Source: Diphasiastrum complanatum
Lineage: Eukaryota; Streptophyta; Lycopodiopsida; Lycopodiales; Lycopodiaceae
DNA length: 64,000 bases
Direction: 5' to 3'
Assembly: GCA_029204225.1 (NCBI GenBank)
Contig: CM055092.1
Coordinates: 23,621,005 to 23,685,004, forward strand
The stretch's first letter is position 1. Each line of letters starts with the position of its first letter. Below, piece after piece: positions 9,540-19,810 of the stretch. The position numbers and the translations under genes were made by a program. The notes under the pieces were generated by a model, which was not told the DNA's origin, ran no database searches, and was given only the letters and a program-made list of their open reading frames with translations.

Positions 9540-10110
9540 CTCTTGTGTGGTTTGCCTTGACTTTACTATCCATCATCTTTTTCTCTTCTTGCATGCAAAT
9601 CTTTGAAGGTAGGCAATCTCTCCCTTGAGGCAATTCCACTTAAAGACATTTATAAGCCTTCCGATATACCACTCATTGTGGTATGTACCAATCTGACATC
9701 TCTGATTGGTTCTCCAATTGCCACAAGCTGGTGCCTCATCTCCTGGTGAAGAAAGATCCCACCATTTCACCTTCTTCCATTCAGATGGTGTTCAATCTGG
9801 ACTTTAAGAACATGGCTAGAGCTAGATTAGAAGTTTGAAATTGTGTTTTAAAAGCTTCCCAAGCTCCCCTAGTAGTCATGACATCACTAATATGGGTAAT
9901 CACATGATCGTACACTGATAGATTGATCAATGATAATGCTCTCAGCACCTTCTTGTCATAGGCCCTCATGTTAGTGTGAGTGGTGTCCCAATGCTTGCAA
10001 CAATATCCCATAGCTCTTTCTCCATGAGTATACTCTTCATTTTGAACTTCCAAATGTTATCATTTGAAGCCCCATCGACTTTACTTACATCACCAAAATG
10101 TGCTTCATTA
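9540..10110 (-). pseudogene. Ty1/copia gag fragment (left arm)
   Basis: On the minus strand, frames joined across shifts give NIWKFKMKSILMEKELWDIV, then RALSLINLSVYDHVI and TTRGAWEAFKTQFQTSNLA. This is the typical order of copia gag (UBN2-type): a short W-rich start, ELWDIV, and xAWExLxxxF. Gag packages element RNA. The frame is broken by stops and shifts, and no zinc knuckle, protease or pol follows. The right-arm copy at 47480-48047 is slightly better preserved. Confidence 0.75.
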
Positions 10111-10169
10111 ATGTTGGAAATCTCCAAATTGCATAAAACTCCATCTTGTAGGCTAAAGAGAGTATTATG

Positions 10170-11110
10170 AGGCCAACAATGATGTCAAAAGTAAAAAATA
10201 ATGACCTACAATTTTTGGCTTACAAAGCCACTCTCTGCACCACTGCCAAATTGGAAGCCCAGTCACTTTCGCTTTGCAAAATGCTCCTTAACACGAATTC
10301 CCAACTTCATGCCCTATAAGGTGGTGAAATCTCCTTCATTTGGAGGCTACAGCCTTTCATTTCGTCAAAAACCACTAAAGGAGACCCAAAATAGAGGCTT
10401 TTTAGCTTTTTAATCTGTTTCTTCACCTTGAAAAAACTTCACATTTCAAAAGGTTTGGACTCAACTTTTACTTCAATTTGATGATTTTTAATGAAATGAA
10501 GTCGAACTTGGACTTCAACTACCCTTAGGCTCTTTCACTCCAATCATGGCCATTTGATTCAATCCGATGGCTAAAACAACTCACGATCTGCAGCATTTAT
10601 TGGCAAGAGGCTTCATCCAACGGTTTCGCAGCCACATGCATGTCAAAACTCACTCCTACAGCCACTATGCACTTGCATACACTATCTCTCTCCTCTTGTT
10701 GGATCGCACGAGCTGTGCTAACTTCCATTTAATGCTTCTCTCACTCTTAAGCTTTCGCTTGGCTACTCTTGGAGTTTTGGCTGCCCTTTTTAGATCTTCA
10801 CAACTTCTTCTCTCTCCCCCGACTCTCCCCGGCCTTCTACCACTAGCTTAAACTCGTTGGGTACCCACCATCCCCACTAGTTAATGATGATAGAGAGAGA
10901 GGAATGATGTAAGAATGAGAGAGAGAGAATTAATTTGTTACAATTAGTTTAGAGTGAAAGAATGATGGACGTAAGAACGATGATTACAAAAAGGAAGGAT
11001 GTAAATGAGAGAGAGAGAGAATGTTAATTGTTAAAATATAGAGATTTATATGTCAGAATGATGAATGTGAGAATAATAAAAGAATGATGATTGCAATAAG
11101 TCCTGATATG
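10170..11110 (+). other. unidentified arm segment with a conserved 94-codon frame
   Basis: This segment is probably LTR or leader sequence belonging to the neighbouring copia gag. It contains a 94-codon frame at 10567-10851 (starting MAKTTHDLQHLLARGF) and a 70-codon frame at 10201-10413, both preserved in the right arm (46733-47017 and 47171-47383 on minus) with a few substitutions. GA-rich tracts follow at about 10900-11030. I recognise no domain, and conservation here is explained by recent duplication rather than selection. Confidence 0.4.
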
Positions 11111-11149
11111 CATATACACCAGTTGTTGGCTATGTCAAGCTAATCATGA

Positions 11150-11480
11150 GACGAAGGATATTAAAAAATGGAATTATTACCAACTACTTTGAAAGGTGAT
11201 TATGCTCTGCAAAGGTATTTAGAATAAGAGTTGCAGAAATTTCATATTTACGATGATTTAAATCTTGCTTTCTTTAAGCATTATATAAAGGAGCATGAAA
11301 ACGAGGAGATTGTTGGTAAATTGCAAGCCATTTAGAAGTTGAACAAGGAGGACGTGTTAGCTTACATACAATATGTTAAAGTGTTGGAGAAGCAACTACA
11401 AGAACCATTTTTGGATTTGAAATAGGTCTCGTATTTTCAGCATGGATTGCATAAAATTCTTCGACATGGTATGACTTTTT
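11150..11480 (+). pseudogene. short gag-like remnant
   Basis: Broken plus-strand frames read KEHENEEIVGKLQAI and EDVLAYIQYVKVLEKQLQEPFLDLK. A related stretch occurs at 19390-19535. The glutamate/lysine-rich helical character and its transposon setting suggest a gypsy gag-type remnant, but no diagnostic motif is visible. It ends just before the LTR that starts at 11516. Confidence 0.3.
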
Positions 11481-11515
11481 TAACAGGCCAAAGGCCTAAA
11501 CAAATTGTAGACTCT

Positions 11516-12209
11516 TGTTAAAATTGTCAAAATCTAGCTATTTGATCTAAGTACGTAACTTGATCCCACATGTGTGGAGCTTGTTCCCACGCGTGGATGG
11601 TAGTCATAAATGCATCTAGATTTAGGTAGATTGAATCAAGTAACTATTTGGAAGCTAGTCAAGTACAAAATTGCCATCTATAAGATGTGATCTTGCAAGT
11701 TCCTATAAGTTAGGAGAAATCACCTAAAATCAAGCAAATCATGGTGAGGCAATGGCACCAAGTTAGGATTCAAAGAGGTGGGGGCTTATCTTGCATTAAT
11801 TGCTTGATCTAGGATGATCTTGCACTTCCTACATGTGCCACACCTATTGAGTCAACATACCAGGTCAAAATGTATTTGATATATAAAAATCATCATTGTA
11901 AATAATCCAATATTGATGAGAGATCTTGATTTTGATGCAATACCTTGTTTTGGTTTACTATTTGTGTTGTGATTTCTTGCATTGACTGCTACCAATGAGT
12001 AATGTACTATAATCTTTGTTCATTGTCTATACACTGACAGTATTCCAGATGTGTGAGGCTTCTCTTGAGTCATATTGATTATTTATCAAGATGTTCTTGC
12101 TAGTTAGATGGAATATTTGATCTAGATCCAGATCTAGTCATTGGAATTGTGATCAATCAATCTAATTGGCATCCAACCCCTCTAGGTCAAAAATTTTCAG
12201 ACTTTAACA
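11516..12209 (+). mobile_element. copia LTR (694 bp) followed by PBS
   Basis: It begins TGTTAAAATTG and ends AGACTTTAACA, giving perfect TGTTAAA...TTTAACA terminal inverted bases, and is followed at once by a copia-type primer-binding site. No further coding sequence of this element follows: after about 30 bases it is cut by another copia LTR in the opposite orientation. The right-arm copy is at 45376-46068. Confidence 0.8.
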
Positions 12210-12222
12210 TGGTGTTAGAGCC
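12210..12222 (+). promoter_or_regulatory. copia primer-binding site (TGGTGTTAGAGCC)
   Basis: It closely matches TGGTATCAGAGC, the site complementary to the initiator-methionine tRNA used by most plant copia elements. It directly abuts the LTR end. The right-arm copy reads TGGTGTCAGAGCC on the minus strand. Confidence 0.8.
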
Positions 12223-12241
12223 AAGTACAAGAGGCTAGGTT

Positions 12242-12733
12242 AATGATCAAGAGCGTTCAAGCTTGAAAGCTTGAGAGAGATGCTAACTATTGCTTCAAAT
12301 TGCTCTATATCTTCGTAGAAGTATGATCAACTATTTATACTAAGAAATTAGGTTGTCAATTGCATCATCCAGTTGGCTGTGATGTGCTGGCATTCATCCA
12401 GTCAAGACTTCCCAAAAATTCATTTGTTGATAAATTAATGCAAGTCGGTGGCTTTAATTCCAAGTGGAATATTAATTGTCACTTGGTAGAAATAAACCGT
12501 TTGTCGCATAGTTCGCATTTTTTCAAAAAATGCGACAGCCGAAAAATGCGAAAATGCAAAAACCTGAAGTTTCCAAGGTCTTCAAAGTGGCCGAAGTGAC
12601 AATAACCACCTGTGAACCATTTTTGAGTAGTTCTGTAGACTGTGTAAAAACATGAAGAAAACTACAGATCTGGATATTCAGTTGGATGAAGATTAAAAAT
12701 TAATTAGTCGATTAGTAGGAGAATAATCCAATA
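12242..12733 (-). mobile_element. copia 3' LTR, truncated (shrunken copia element)
   Basis: On the minus strand this starts TATTGGATTATTC (mutated from TGTTGGATTA) right after the polypurine tract AAGGGAGAG. It is related to the complete LTR at 59679-60582 and to the LTR pieces at 13696-13860 and 18850-19330. Its far end is cut at the junction with the opposing copia LTR. It contains a short perfect hairpin at 12514-12534 (ten-base CGCATTTTTT stem, one-base loop). Confidence 0.65.
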
Positions 12734-12739
12734 CTCTCC

Positions 12740-13520
12740 CTTAATCTGAATCCATGAATGCCTTGACCTTCAAACTTAGTTTTGCACAAAACTTTCTATG
12801 TGTATCCAAGCTTAGTAAAAATATATGTTGTCATGTTTTGCGTTGGACAGTACTGCAAGTTAATCTCTTTGTCGAGAAATTTCTTTTTGATGAAGTGATA
12901 CTTGATTTCAATGTGTTGACTCCTGGAATGAAACCTTAGGTTGTGGCTGATAAGAAAATGGCAATTTGATTAACACAAAATAAAATCATCAGAGCATATT
13001 GATTCAGAACGATATTTGAGAGTAAGTTCCTCAGCCAAATTGCTTCTTTTGTAGCTGGAGAGGTTGTGATATACTCTAATTTAGTTGAATATAGAGCTAT
13101 CGATGATTGCTTGAAGAAAATCACTATTCGACATCTTGAGTGTGAAGAATTTCCTTCGTAGATGTAACTTGGTAGTTATGTCTCTCACATCATATAGTGA
13201 GCTCAGGATGTCCCAAACTCCTTTCGAAGTTTTGGCTTCAGCTATGTGGCCAATATGAGTATCTCATATATTGAGGATAATAAGCGCGAAAGCTTTACCA
13301 TCCTTCGATTTCCACTTTGAATCGGATGTGTCATCTTCAAGCTTTACTTCAATACTTGTAGCAACATCCCACAACTCGTTGATGATTAGCAAGGTCTCTA
13401 TCTTCAATTTCGACTAGTAATTGGATCGATTCAGCTTATTTGCGATAAGATAGGCTTTACTTTGATAATACATCTAGAATTTTTAGTCTGTCGATTGTAT
13501 CGATGATGTTAAGAATGATG
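12740..13520 (-). pseudogene. shrunken copia: gag joined directly to RNase H end
   Basis: On the minus strand the first part is copia gag (NELWDVATSIEVKLEDD, KAFALIILNI, AKTSKGVWDILSSLYDV, LHLRRKFFTLKMSN). Immediately after KMSN it changes to the end of pol: the RNase H stretch with ATKEAIWLRNLLSNIVLNQ and the terminal HIEIKY/LQYCPTQNM-like block. Protease, integrase and most of the reverse transcriptase are missing. The polypurine tract and LTR follow. The same junction is present in the right arm, so the deletion is older than the duplication. Confidence 0.8.
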
Positions 13521-13695
13521 TCATACTGCGCTATCAATAGAATATCATTCTTTGATTCTGAAAATGATGCTATGAACTGAAAAATATGATATCCATTTGA
13601 TATCACGAATGATGTCAAGCACTAGAGCTCTGATATAACAAATCGCTTTGATACTATGAAGGTAATTGCATATTAGACAATACGCTCTAATACTA
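13521..13695 (-). other. copia leader and primer-binding site outside the arm
   Basis: The shrunken copia element continues past the inverted-repeat boundary: on the minus strand a degenerate primer-binding site TAGTATTAGAGC lies at 13684-13695 and a leader runs to gag. The right arm lacks this leader at its matching edge (44065 and below), which places the duplication breakpoint inside the element. Confidence 0.55.
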
Positions 13696-13865
13696 TGTTG
13701 GAAAGAGGTGATGAGATGATGACATGAGAGAAAGCAATTTGACAAAGTTGAAGTAGTAGGTAGACGACTTCATCGAGCGCAACGGAATGAACCTTCTTTC
13801 TTGTGCATGACTACGCCTATAAGTGTTGAACAAAAGGCAGTAATAGAAATCACGTCATTGGAGGG
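13696..13865 (-). mobile_element. copia 5' LTR fragment
   Basis: The plus-strand TGTTGGAAAG corresponds to an LTR end CTTTCCAACA on the minus strand, matching the end of the LTR at 60582. Internal similarity (TTTTGTTCAA...ATAGGC..AGTCATGCA) to the 18890 and 60490 regions supports this. It is cut off near 13865 by the next block. Confidence 0.6.
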
Positions 13866-13869
13866 TTTG

Positions 13870-15295
13870 CGGATCTCAAGGCAACCCTAACCCTAGTTAA
13901 TAAGTGAGAGGGATTTGGTACCCTACATGTATAAGTCCAACCCGATGATCACATAGATATTTAATTAATTAGAAAGTCAATAAAAGTACTTTGGGCCTTT
14001 TTGAGGGACTTTTAATGTCAAAATGTCGAGTTAGTGAATAAAGTTGGGACTCCCACCAAAATTGTTTCAAACTCAAATTCAAATTGGTTCCCTCCAATTT
14101 TGAAATGGATTCCCACTCTTTTTTAAGTTTGAATAGTTAGGGCGGTAGAAATGGACCAAGAGGATTTTGAGGCCAAGGTCCTCCTCTCTACTATAAATAG
14201 GGGCAAACTCGAGTTGCTCCTCATGTTCATATCCTCATTTCAATACAAGCAGATTGGTTCTCTTATGGAATGGATTTGTGAATGTCCTTGGTCTCTATCT
14301 CTTTTCCTCCATCTCTCATGCTTTTGTTGTGTTTTCTAATTGTTGGATCTGAATGTATTTCGAATTGCTATTTCTTATGCCTTTTGTAAGAGAGAAAGGG
14401 AGAGAGAGAAAGAGTAAGCTATCTTCATTGTGGAACGTAGTGTTAATGGATGTAGTGTTAATTGTGCAGTGTTAACGCTTAGGATTAATGGATGTTAGAG
14501 TTAGATGTGGATCTTCCATTCATGCTGAAATCTGAGATATGCTATCGCTCTCATGGGAATGAACCTACGCGTGACAACTAACTTCATCTCCTTGATGCTA
14601 GATTGCTTGGATCTTGGGTTGTTGATAGGCTAGGAAAGAAATACACTACAATTTTGGCACCGTTTTCGGAGAGCTACACCAATTTTTCAGTTTACAGCAT
14701 GTTTGTTGGATGGTTAGCTTGCATTAGGCATCTTGTCATGGCATGAATAGTGTTAAAACTGTATTTAGGATTAGTTTGAAAGTGATTTTGCCTGATATGA
14801 GTGGATTTGCTTATTTGAAATCTAATTTGATTATTGAAAAAGAGAAGCTATTCAGTCACCATTCTTAAGATCCATCTGGATCTGAGAAATTAAAAAAAAC
14901 AACAAAAATCGGTCAAATCTGTCAATTATTGGTCAAAAGGAGGACAACTACAACAACAATCAAGAACAATGGAATATTTTCTCCAATCGTGAAGACCGCC
15001 AAATACATACATGATAAGGGTGCATGCAATCATGTTTTTTAACAATACAAGTTGCTTTGCAAATTAGAACTCACCGAAGAACCGACTTCGGGCTACACAA
15101 ATAATGACTCTTTCTCAATATGTCCATACATGCTAATGTGTAATATAGTAATACGTCGCTCTAGTCGTAGTGCATACTTACATCGTGTACACAGACATGG
15201 TATTCTCTAGTATAGCTAGGCATCGATATGTGATGGTCTTGCCTCATCATCTGAAGAAGAAGAACGTGAACTCGCCATTTGCATCAGTGCACCTT
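13870..15295 (+). mobile_element. extra copy of Athila-like LTR/leader plus antisense CACTA exon
   Basis: This matches 962-2160 in direct orientation but is more diverged than the arms are from each other, and it extends further 5'. It carries the TATA box at 14192-14199, the best-preserved primer-binding site at 14653-14670, and the antisense CACTA exon 1 at 15075-15284 (six bases shorter). It stops abruptly near 15295. It shows that the LTR/CACTA chimera was already mobile or duplicated before the large inverted duplication. Confidence 0.75.
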
Positions 15296-16440
15296 ATGTG
15301 AATGAGTGCAAATTGTGAAACTAGCTACATTGGTGTACGTCATTTTGATGATGGAGTTGTACTAGCATTATTGGATAGTTTTGTTGATGAAAATGAAGCT
15401 TTTGGAGGTTCATTATGTCACTCATTCATGGCCAACTCATCAAGTGTTGATGATATCTTGTCGCAAGATGGAGTTCATGGAGTTTTATGGTGAATACATG
15501 GCCAGAAAGGACAAAATTGGAGGAGACAAGCAAGCAAGTGGTCATCACTCACATTTATTGTTTGGTTGCTGTTATTTTCTAGAGAGTTCAAAGTGTTAAG
15601 CGTGGAGGAATCATTACGTTTACATTCTATTTGGTTCTTCATGTTCTAGTTACTTCTTGACACATAAAATTGATGTAAAAAATACTGAAGCATCCCATGT
15701 GGACACTATTCTCTATATCAATTATGGAAGTTACTATAAAACCATAGAAAGGAGGTCTTAACTTAGTATGGATATCATTCTTAAAATGAATCAAAGCTGT
15801 GTGGTAAAACTAGTTGAAGGGGGGTTGTGATAAATGTCAACTAAGTTTAGTTGAGTTAATTTGGCAATTTGGAGGCCAAAGTGAAATTTTTACTTAGAGA
15901 TACATTTCTTAATGTCAATAAGGTCTAAAAATAGTGTAATTTCTACTTTTAACAAGTATATAAGTGGATAAGGTCGGATTTAGAGCTACTACTATTGGTA
16001 GTTGACATACATTTAAACTAGTCACTTATTTCTAGGTTTTTAGTGAAGTACCTAGAAGTTGTTATTTTAGGGCAAGTGACTAAGCGGCCAAGTGACAATA
16101 TGGCTGCTATAAATAGTTGTCAAAACATGGAAAAATCATGCAAATGTTCTCATTTGTATGGAGAACTTTTCTCTTTTGATTCTATGTCCATCTCTCGTGT
16201 ATTTCTCTTGATATCTTTGATTTCTATGTTTAGAATGTTGATTTTATGGCTGATCAAGCTTTCACACGTGTGCAGTACTGTATATTACTACTGATGTATG
16301 AAAAGGGACAATACTAAGTCATATATAAGTGTTTATAATCAGATCTTTGCGCATTTCTAGCTTCTAGAATGCATAACATAGTGATTTCTAGAAATCTTCT
16401 AGCTATTTCTAGATGTGCAACCAAATTTGGCTAGAAATCA
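15296..16440 (+). other. unidentified, non-coding
   Basis: Two overlapping open frames of 63-72 codons (15302-15599) and one of 83 codons (16043-16294) show no recognisable motif. The rest is AT-rich with frequent stops. I see no transposon ends. Confidence 0.4.
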
Positions 16441-16559
16441 TTGATCCACTCATGTGTTTTGGATTTGTATTTTTTTTACAGATACATCTACACAAATCAA
16501 AATAAATATACATAGATCTACATCTATATCCACACAGCTTTTGGAACAACATAAATGCA

Positions 16560-16745
16560 ATGAAAGGCTGATGTCTACACAATGCAATGAAGCTGATATT
16601 TAACGCAATAAGAGATAGTATTGATTCAGTATGAAAATGAAACAGATGTAAATGAGTACAACAAGTTGCGGATCGAAGCCGTGTACTCTAAGCTATTTAT
16701 GAGCGACTAAAATATAAGCTAAAATTAAGCGTAACTACTGATAAG
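16560..16745 (-). mobile_element. copia LTR fragment
   Basis: On the minus strand, GCTTATCAGT, CTTAGAGTACA, then CTGAATCAAT and TTATTGCGTT occur in the same order as in the LTR at about 60170-60330. It lies just downstream of the copia gag on the same strand, so it may be that element's 3' LTR after loss of pol. Confidence 0.45.
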
Positions 16746-16772
16746 CAATAAACACGCAATGTCTAAACAGAT

Positions 16773-17471
16773 CTAAAGAACTTGATTCTTGCCCTTGGAA
16801 TAGTCTTTCTTCTTGGTGTATAGAGCCATGGATATGTCTTTGATGGACAGGCTGCTAGTCTTTCTCCGCATTTCTTCTTGAAGAAGATGACTGATCTCCT
16901 TTTGAAGAGTGAGGTTGGGTTGTGTGGAGATGATCACCACAAAGTGCTCATATGACTTTGGAAGAGAAGAAAGCAAGGTCAGAACGGCATCATCATCTTG
17001 AATAGAACATCCTACAGCTGATAACTGTTCTAACATAGACTTGAAGTTGTTGATGCGAGAAGTGATGGCAGTACAATCAGACATGCTAAGAGTAAAGAAC
17101 ATCCTCCTAAGATGTAATCTTGTGGTTACATCGTGCGTCTCATAAAGACTTCATAACAAGTCCAACACTTCCTTAGAGGTTTTGCACGTGGTAACGTGAG
17201 ATATTTGGGAGTTGGCCAGATTGAGTGTGATACATGCTAGGGCCTTCTAATCTTTGATCCTCCAGGCCTTTGCTTGATCACCATCTTTTGGTTTCAGGTC
17301 TGCACCTTCTACTACATCCCAAAGATCTCTATCTATCAACATCATTCTAACTTTTAACTTCCAAATGTAGAAGTTAGAACCATTGAACTTGTTAATGACT
17401 CTAGCTTTACTGAGTGATGAAGATGAAGAGCTACCTATATGAGACATGATAACAGTACACATATAGAACAA
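16773..17471 (-). pseudogene. Ty1/copia gag
   Basis: This is the best-preserved copia gag in the window. On the minus strand: INKFNGSNFYIWKLKVRMML, RDLWDVVEG, then after a frame interruption ALACITLNL, CKTSKEVLDLL, LHLRRMFFTLSMSD, INNFKSMLEQLSAVGCSIQDDD, VLTLLSSLPKSYEHFVVIIS and LLQEEMRRK. This is the complete order of the copia gag N-terminal and UBN2 domains. It is interrupted between 17102 and 17247. The zinc knuckle and all of pol are missing. A primer-binding site precedes it at 17501-17513. Confidence 0.85.
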
Positions 17472-17500
17472 ACTTAATCTCTTGGTTTATTTGAGCTAAG

Positions 17501-17513
17501 CTCTGCTACCAAT
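17501..17513 (-). promoter_or_regulatory. copia primer-binding site (TTGGTAGCAGAGC)
   Basis: On the minus strand it is a near match to the initiator-tRNA complement TGGTATCAGAGC and lies about 30 bases before the gag start. An LTR would therefore lie to its right, beginning on the plus strand near 17515 (TGATGGGG). Confidence 0.7.
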
Positions 17514-17514
17514 T

Positions 17515-18250
17515 TGATGGGGCAAGGGACATAGAAGAATGTGAACAGAGAAGAAAGCAAGAATATCGCGGAACAGCTCTCTCATTCTAATCGGCTGCTA
17601 GGTGCAAAAACAGTCTAAAAGATAGCTTATGCTAAATGTAATCACAACTTTAAGTGTTCTAATTGCCCAATAGGATCTTAATGATTAATTCATACTCTAA
17701 AATAAGAGTATAGTCCACCGCAGAGATTAGAGATGGTTTGTGTGTGGTGCTACTGAAATCAGATTCAATGTGAAGTATAGTTCTGAAATAAATGGAAGAG
17801 CAGTATGATATCGCGAGTTCCTCAAGCGTCAAAGATAGCCATCATCTGATCAAAAACTGAGGAGTCTTAGACGTCCGTGTTCTGATTAGAGTGAGTAAAC
17901 AAGCACGATCAAACAGCAATAAAAGTGCATTCAATCACAACATGCATTCATCTACGATGTACACAAATAAAAGCAAGCTGCTACTATATTACACTGAAGC
18001 ACAATCCAAATAGCAATTACAACAAAAAATGACAACGTAATTGGGAGGCTAAAAAATGTGTCTCATGGATGGAGCAACCCATAATCTGTGCTTGGATGAT
18101 CTATTTATAGACTTCATCCGTGTATTAATTACATTGAATGCTTGTCACCTAATTAGGAAAGCCGTTGTACTTGGAAGTATATGGCTTTTGTGACAACTGT
18201 ACACAGTATATATACGGTCAATAATTTAGCAGTGTTGTTGGAACGTTCCT
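17515..18250 (-). mobile_element. probable copia 5' LTR
   Basis: This is inferred from position: it adjoins the primer-binding site on the correct side for the minus-strand gag. The outer end is not certain. No coding content is present. Confidence 0.4.
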
Positions 18251-18260
18251 CGTTTATGTG

Positions 18261-18414
18261 AGACGACCTTTGGGATTTTTCTCTCTTTGCATTTTTTTCA
18301 AGAAGCCGAAGGTGCCCTAAAAAGACGATGTCTTAAAAATAGCTTAACGTATGAAAGTAGATGACCTTCAAAAATTTTCTCTCTCTTCGCATTTTTCGCA
18401 AGAAGCCGAAGGTG
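18261..18414 (+). repeat. two direct repeats of about 53 bp
   Basis: The stretch GA(C/T)GACCTT...TTTTCTCTCT..GCATTTTT, ending CAAGAAGCCGAAGGTG, occurs at about 18261-18313 and again at about 18360-18414. The GCATTTTTCG theme also appears in copia LTRs at 12510-12560 and 45030-45080. Confidence 0.6.
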
Positions 18415-18849
18415 TGTTTAAAACAGTTAAGGTTTTTGAACTATGCAAGTGTCGCATTTCGGGGAGATGCAAAAAAACTGAAGCTTTTGAAAACATAGCG
18501 TATTTCTGCAGATTGTTGAAAAAGTAATGTCTTTCTACAAACTTGTTCTAAATGCAAGTTTTGTGGAAGTCATTGAAGATGACCAAATCTTCAATGAATT
18601 CAAGTTATTAAACTTGACATTTGAACTTTGAAAATATGACAGGATTGGTTACCCTTTGCTGGAGATCAGCTGGAAGCGTTGTAAACGTTCTTCAAATAAA
18701 TTGGTTGTCTAAGTTTGATATTGCTGCAGGTATCAGATGAGCAGACGTAGATCCAAATTTGGTTTCACCTGACCCTAGATCAATGATCAATAAATATGCA
18801 AGAAGAATCATGAAATAGAAATTAGTCATTCACGAAGGAGGCAATTGTG

Positions 18850-19335
18850 GGCTTAATTTTCAACAACCTGCTCTACTAATGCATGACTATGCCTATCAAT
18901 TTTGAACAAAACATAATGACAAAATATCACATTCAATCTTATAGTAACTAGCTTTGAAATTGTCAATACTACAGTGATTACATAGTCAAACAAAGTTTTG
19001 AATTATCAGACAAAAGCAATATGAGATTATGAGCTACAAAAACAATCACAAAGATGCATACATTCTGACGTAATATTGAATGCAATAAAGGATTTATTGA
19101 TTCAAAATAAAATAGATGATGATGAGCACAAGAAAATTGTGGATAGAAACCATGTACTCGAAGCTATCTTTGAGCAACTGATGAATCTGTCTGAATTACG
19201 ATTATGATGATTAGCAGGAAGCGATGATAGCCAAAAAGAACTAAGCTAGAATGCTCAAGAGTGTTCAAGCTTGAAAGCTTGAGAGAGTTGCTACAAATAA
19301 CTTCAATGCTTGCATGTATAAAAAACTCTAAATTC
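18850..19335 (-). mobile_element. copia LTR fragment
   Basis: On the minus strand it matches the central and 3' part of the LTR at about 60120-60520 in order (CTCTCAAGCTTTCAAGCTTGAAC, CTTGTGCTCATCATCATC, GTCAGAATGTATGCATCT, TTTTGTTCAA.ATTGATAGG). Its ends are truncated. Confidence 0.65.
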
Positions 19336-19389
19336 TAAGTAGATCTTGTTCAGTATAACTGCCATCATACTTTGCATCGTGCCATTATA

Positions 19390-19810
19390 GAAAGGAGCAT
19401 TAAAATGAGGAGATTGTTGATAAATTGCAAGCCATTAAGAAGTGGAAGAAGGAGGATGTGTTAGCTTATATACAATAGTTTACAGTGTTGGAGAAGCGAC
19501 TACAAGAACTATTGTTGGACTTGAAATAGGTCTCGTTTTTGGTACCCTTCGTGAGGAGTTCCCACAAGAAGAGGAATTTGACTCGAAGGAAATTCATAAG
19601 CATATGAGCTTGTGGATTAGACATCGTCATGATATAGCACGACGAGCTTATAGGGACAGGCAATCCAAACGCCACTGGTGTTCAAGGTCTGATTGGAACA
19701 ATGTAAAAAACGATGAAAGAACACTAGATAAATACAAAATTCAAAGAGATGTCGCGGCCACTAGGATGCATGGAATAGACAACCCTAAGTTGGGCTTGAG
19801 CAGATAGGCG
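19390..19810 (+). pseudogene. gag-like remnant and 121-codon frame, unidentified
   Basis: The first 150 bases match the remnant at 11310-11490. The open frame then continues with a charged sequence (RHRHDIARRAYRDRQSKRHW...) that I cannot assign. It is basic and could be part of a transposon-encoded nucleic-acid-binding protein. No host homologue is recognised. Confidence 0.3.

Larger units (their letters stand above)
962..13520 (+). repeat. left arm of giant inverted duplication
   Basis: This 12.6-kb block is found in reverse orientation at 44066-54483, with the same internal order of elements throughout. In the inner part that I compared by eye (about 12755-12935 against 44650-44830) there are about three differences in about 180 bases. 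The outer end lies inside an Athila-like LTR. The inner end is sharp at 13520, inside a copia gag. The arm is longer than its partner mainly because of about 1.95 kb (roughly 6103-8052) that is absent from the right arm, plus a local tandem duplication. Confidence 0.9.
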
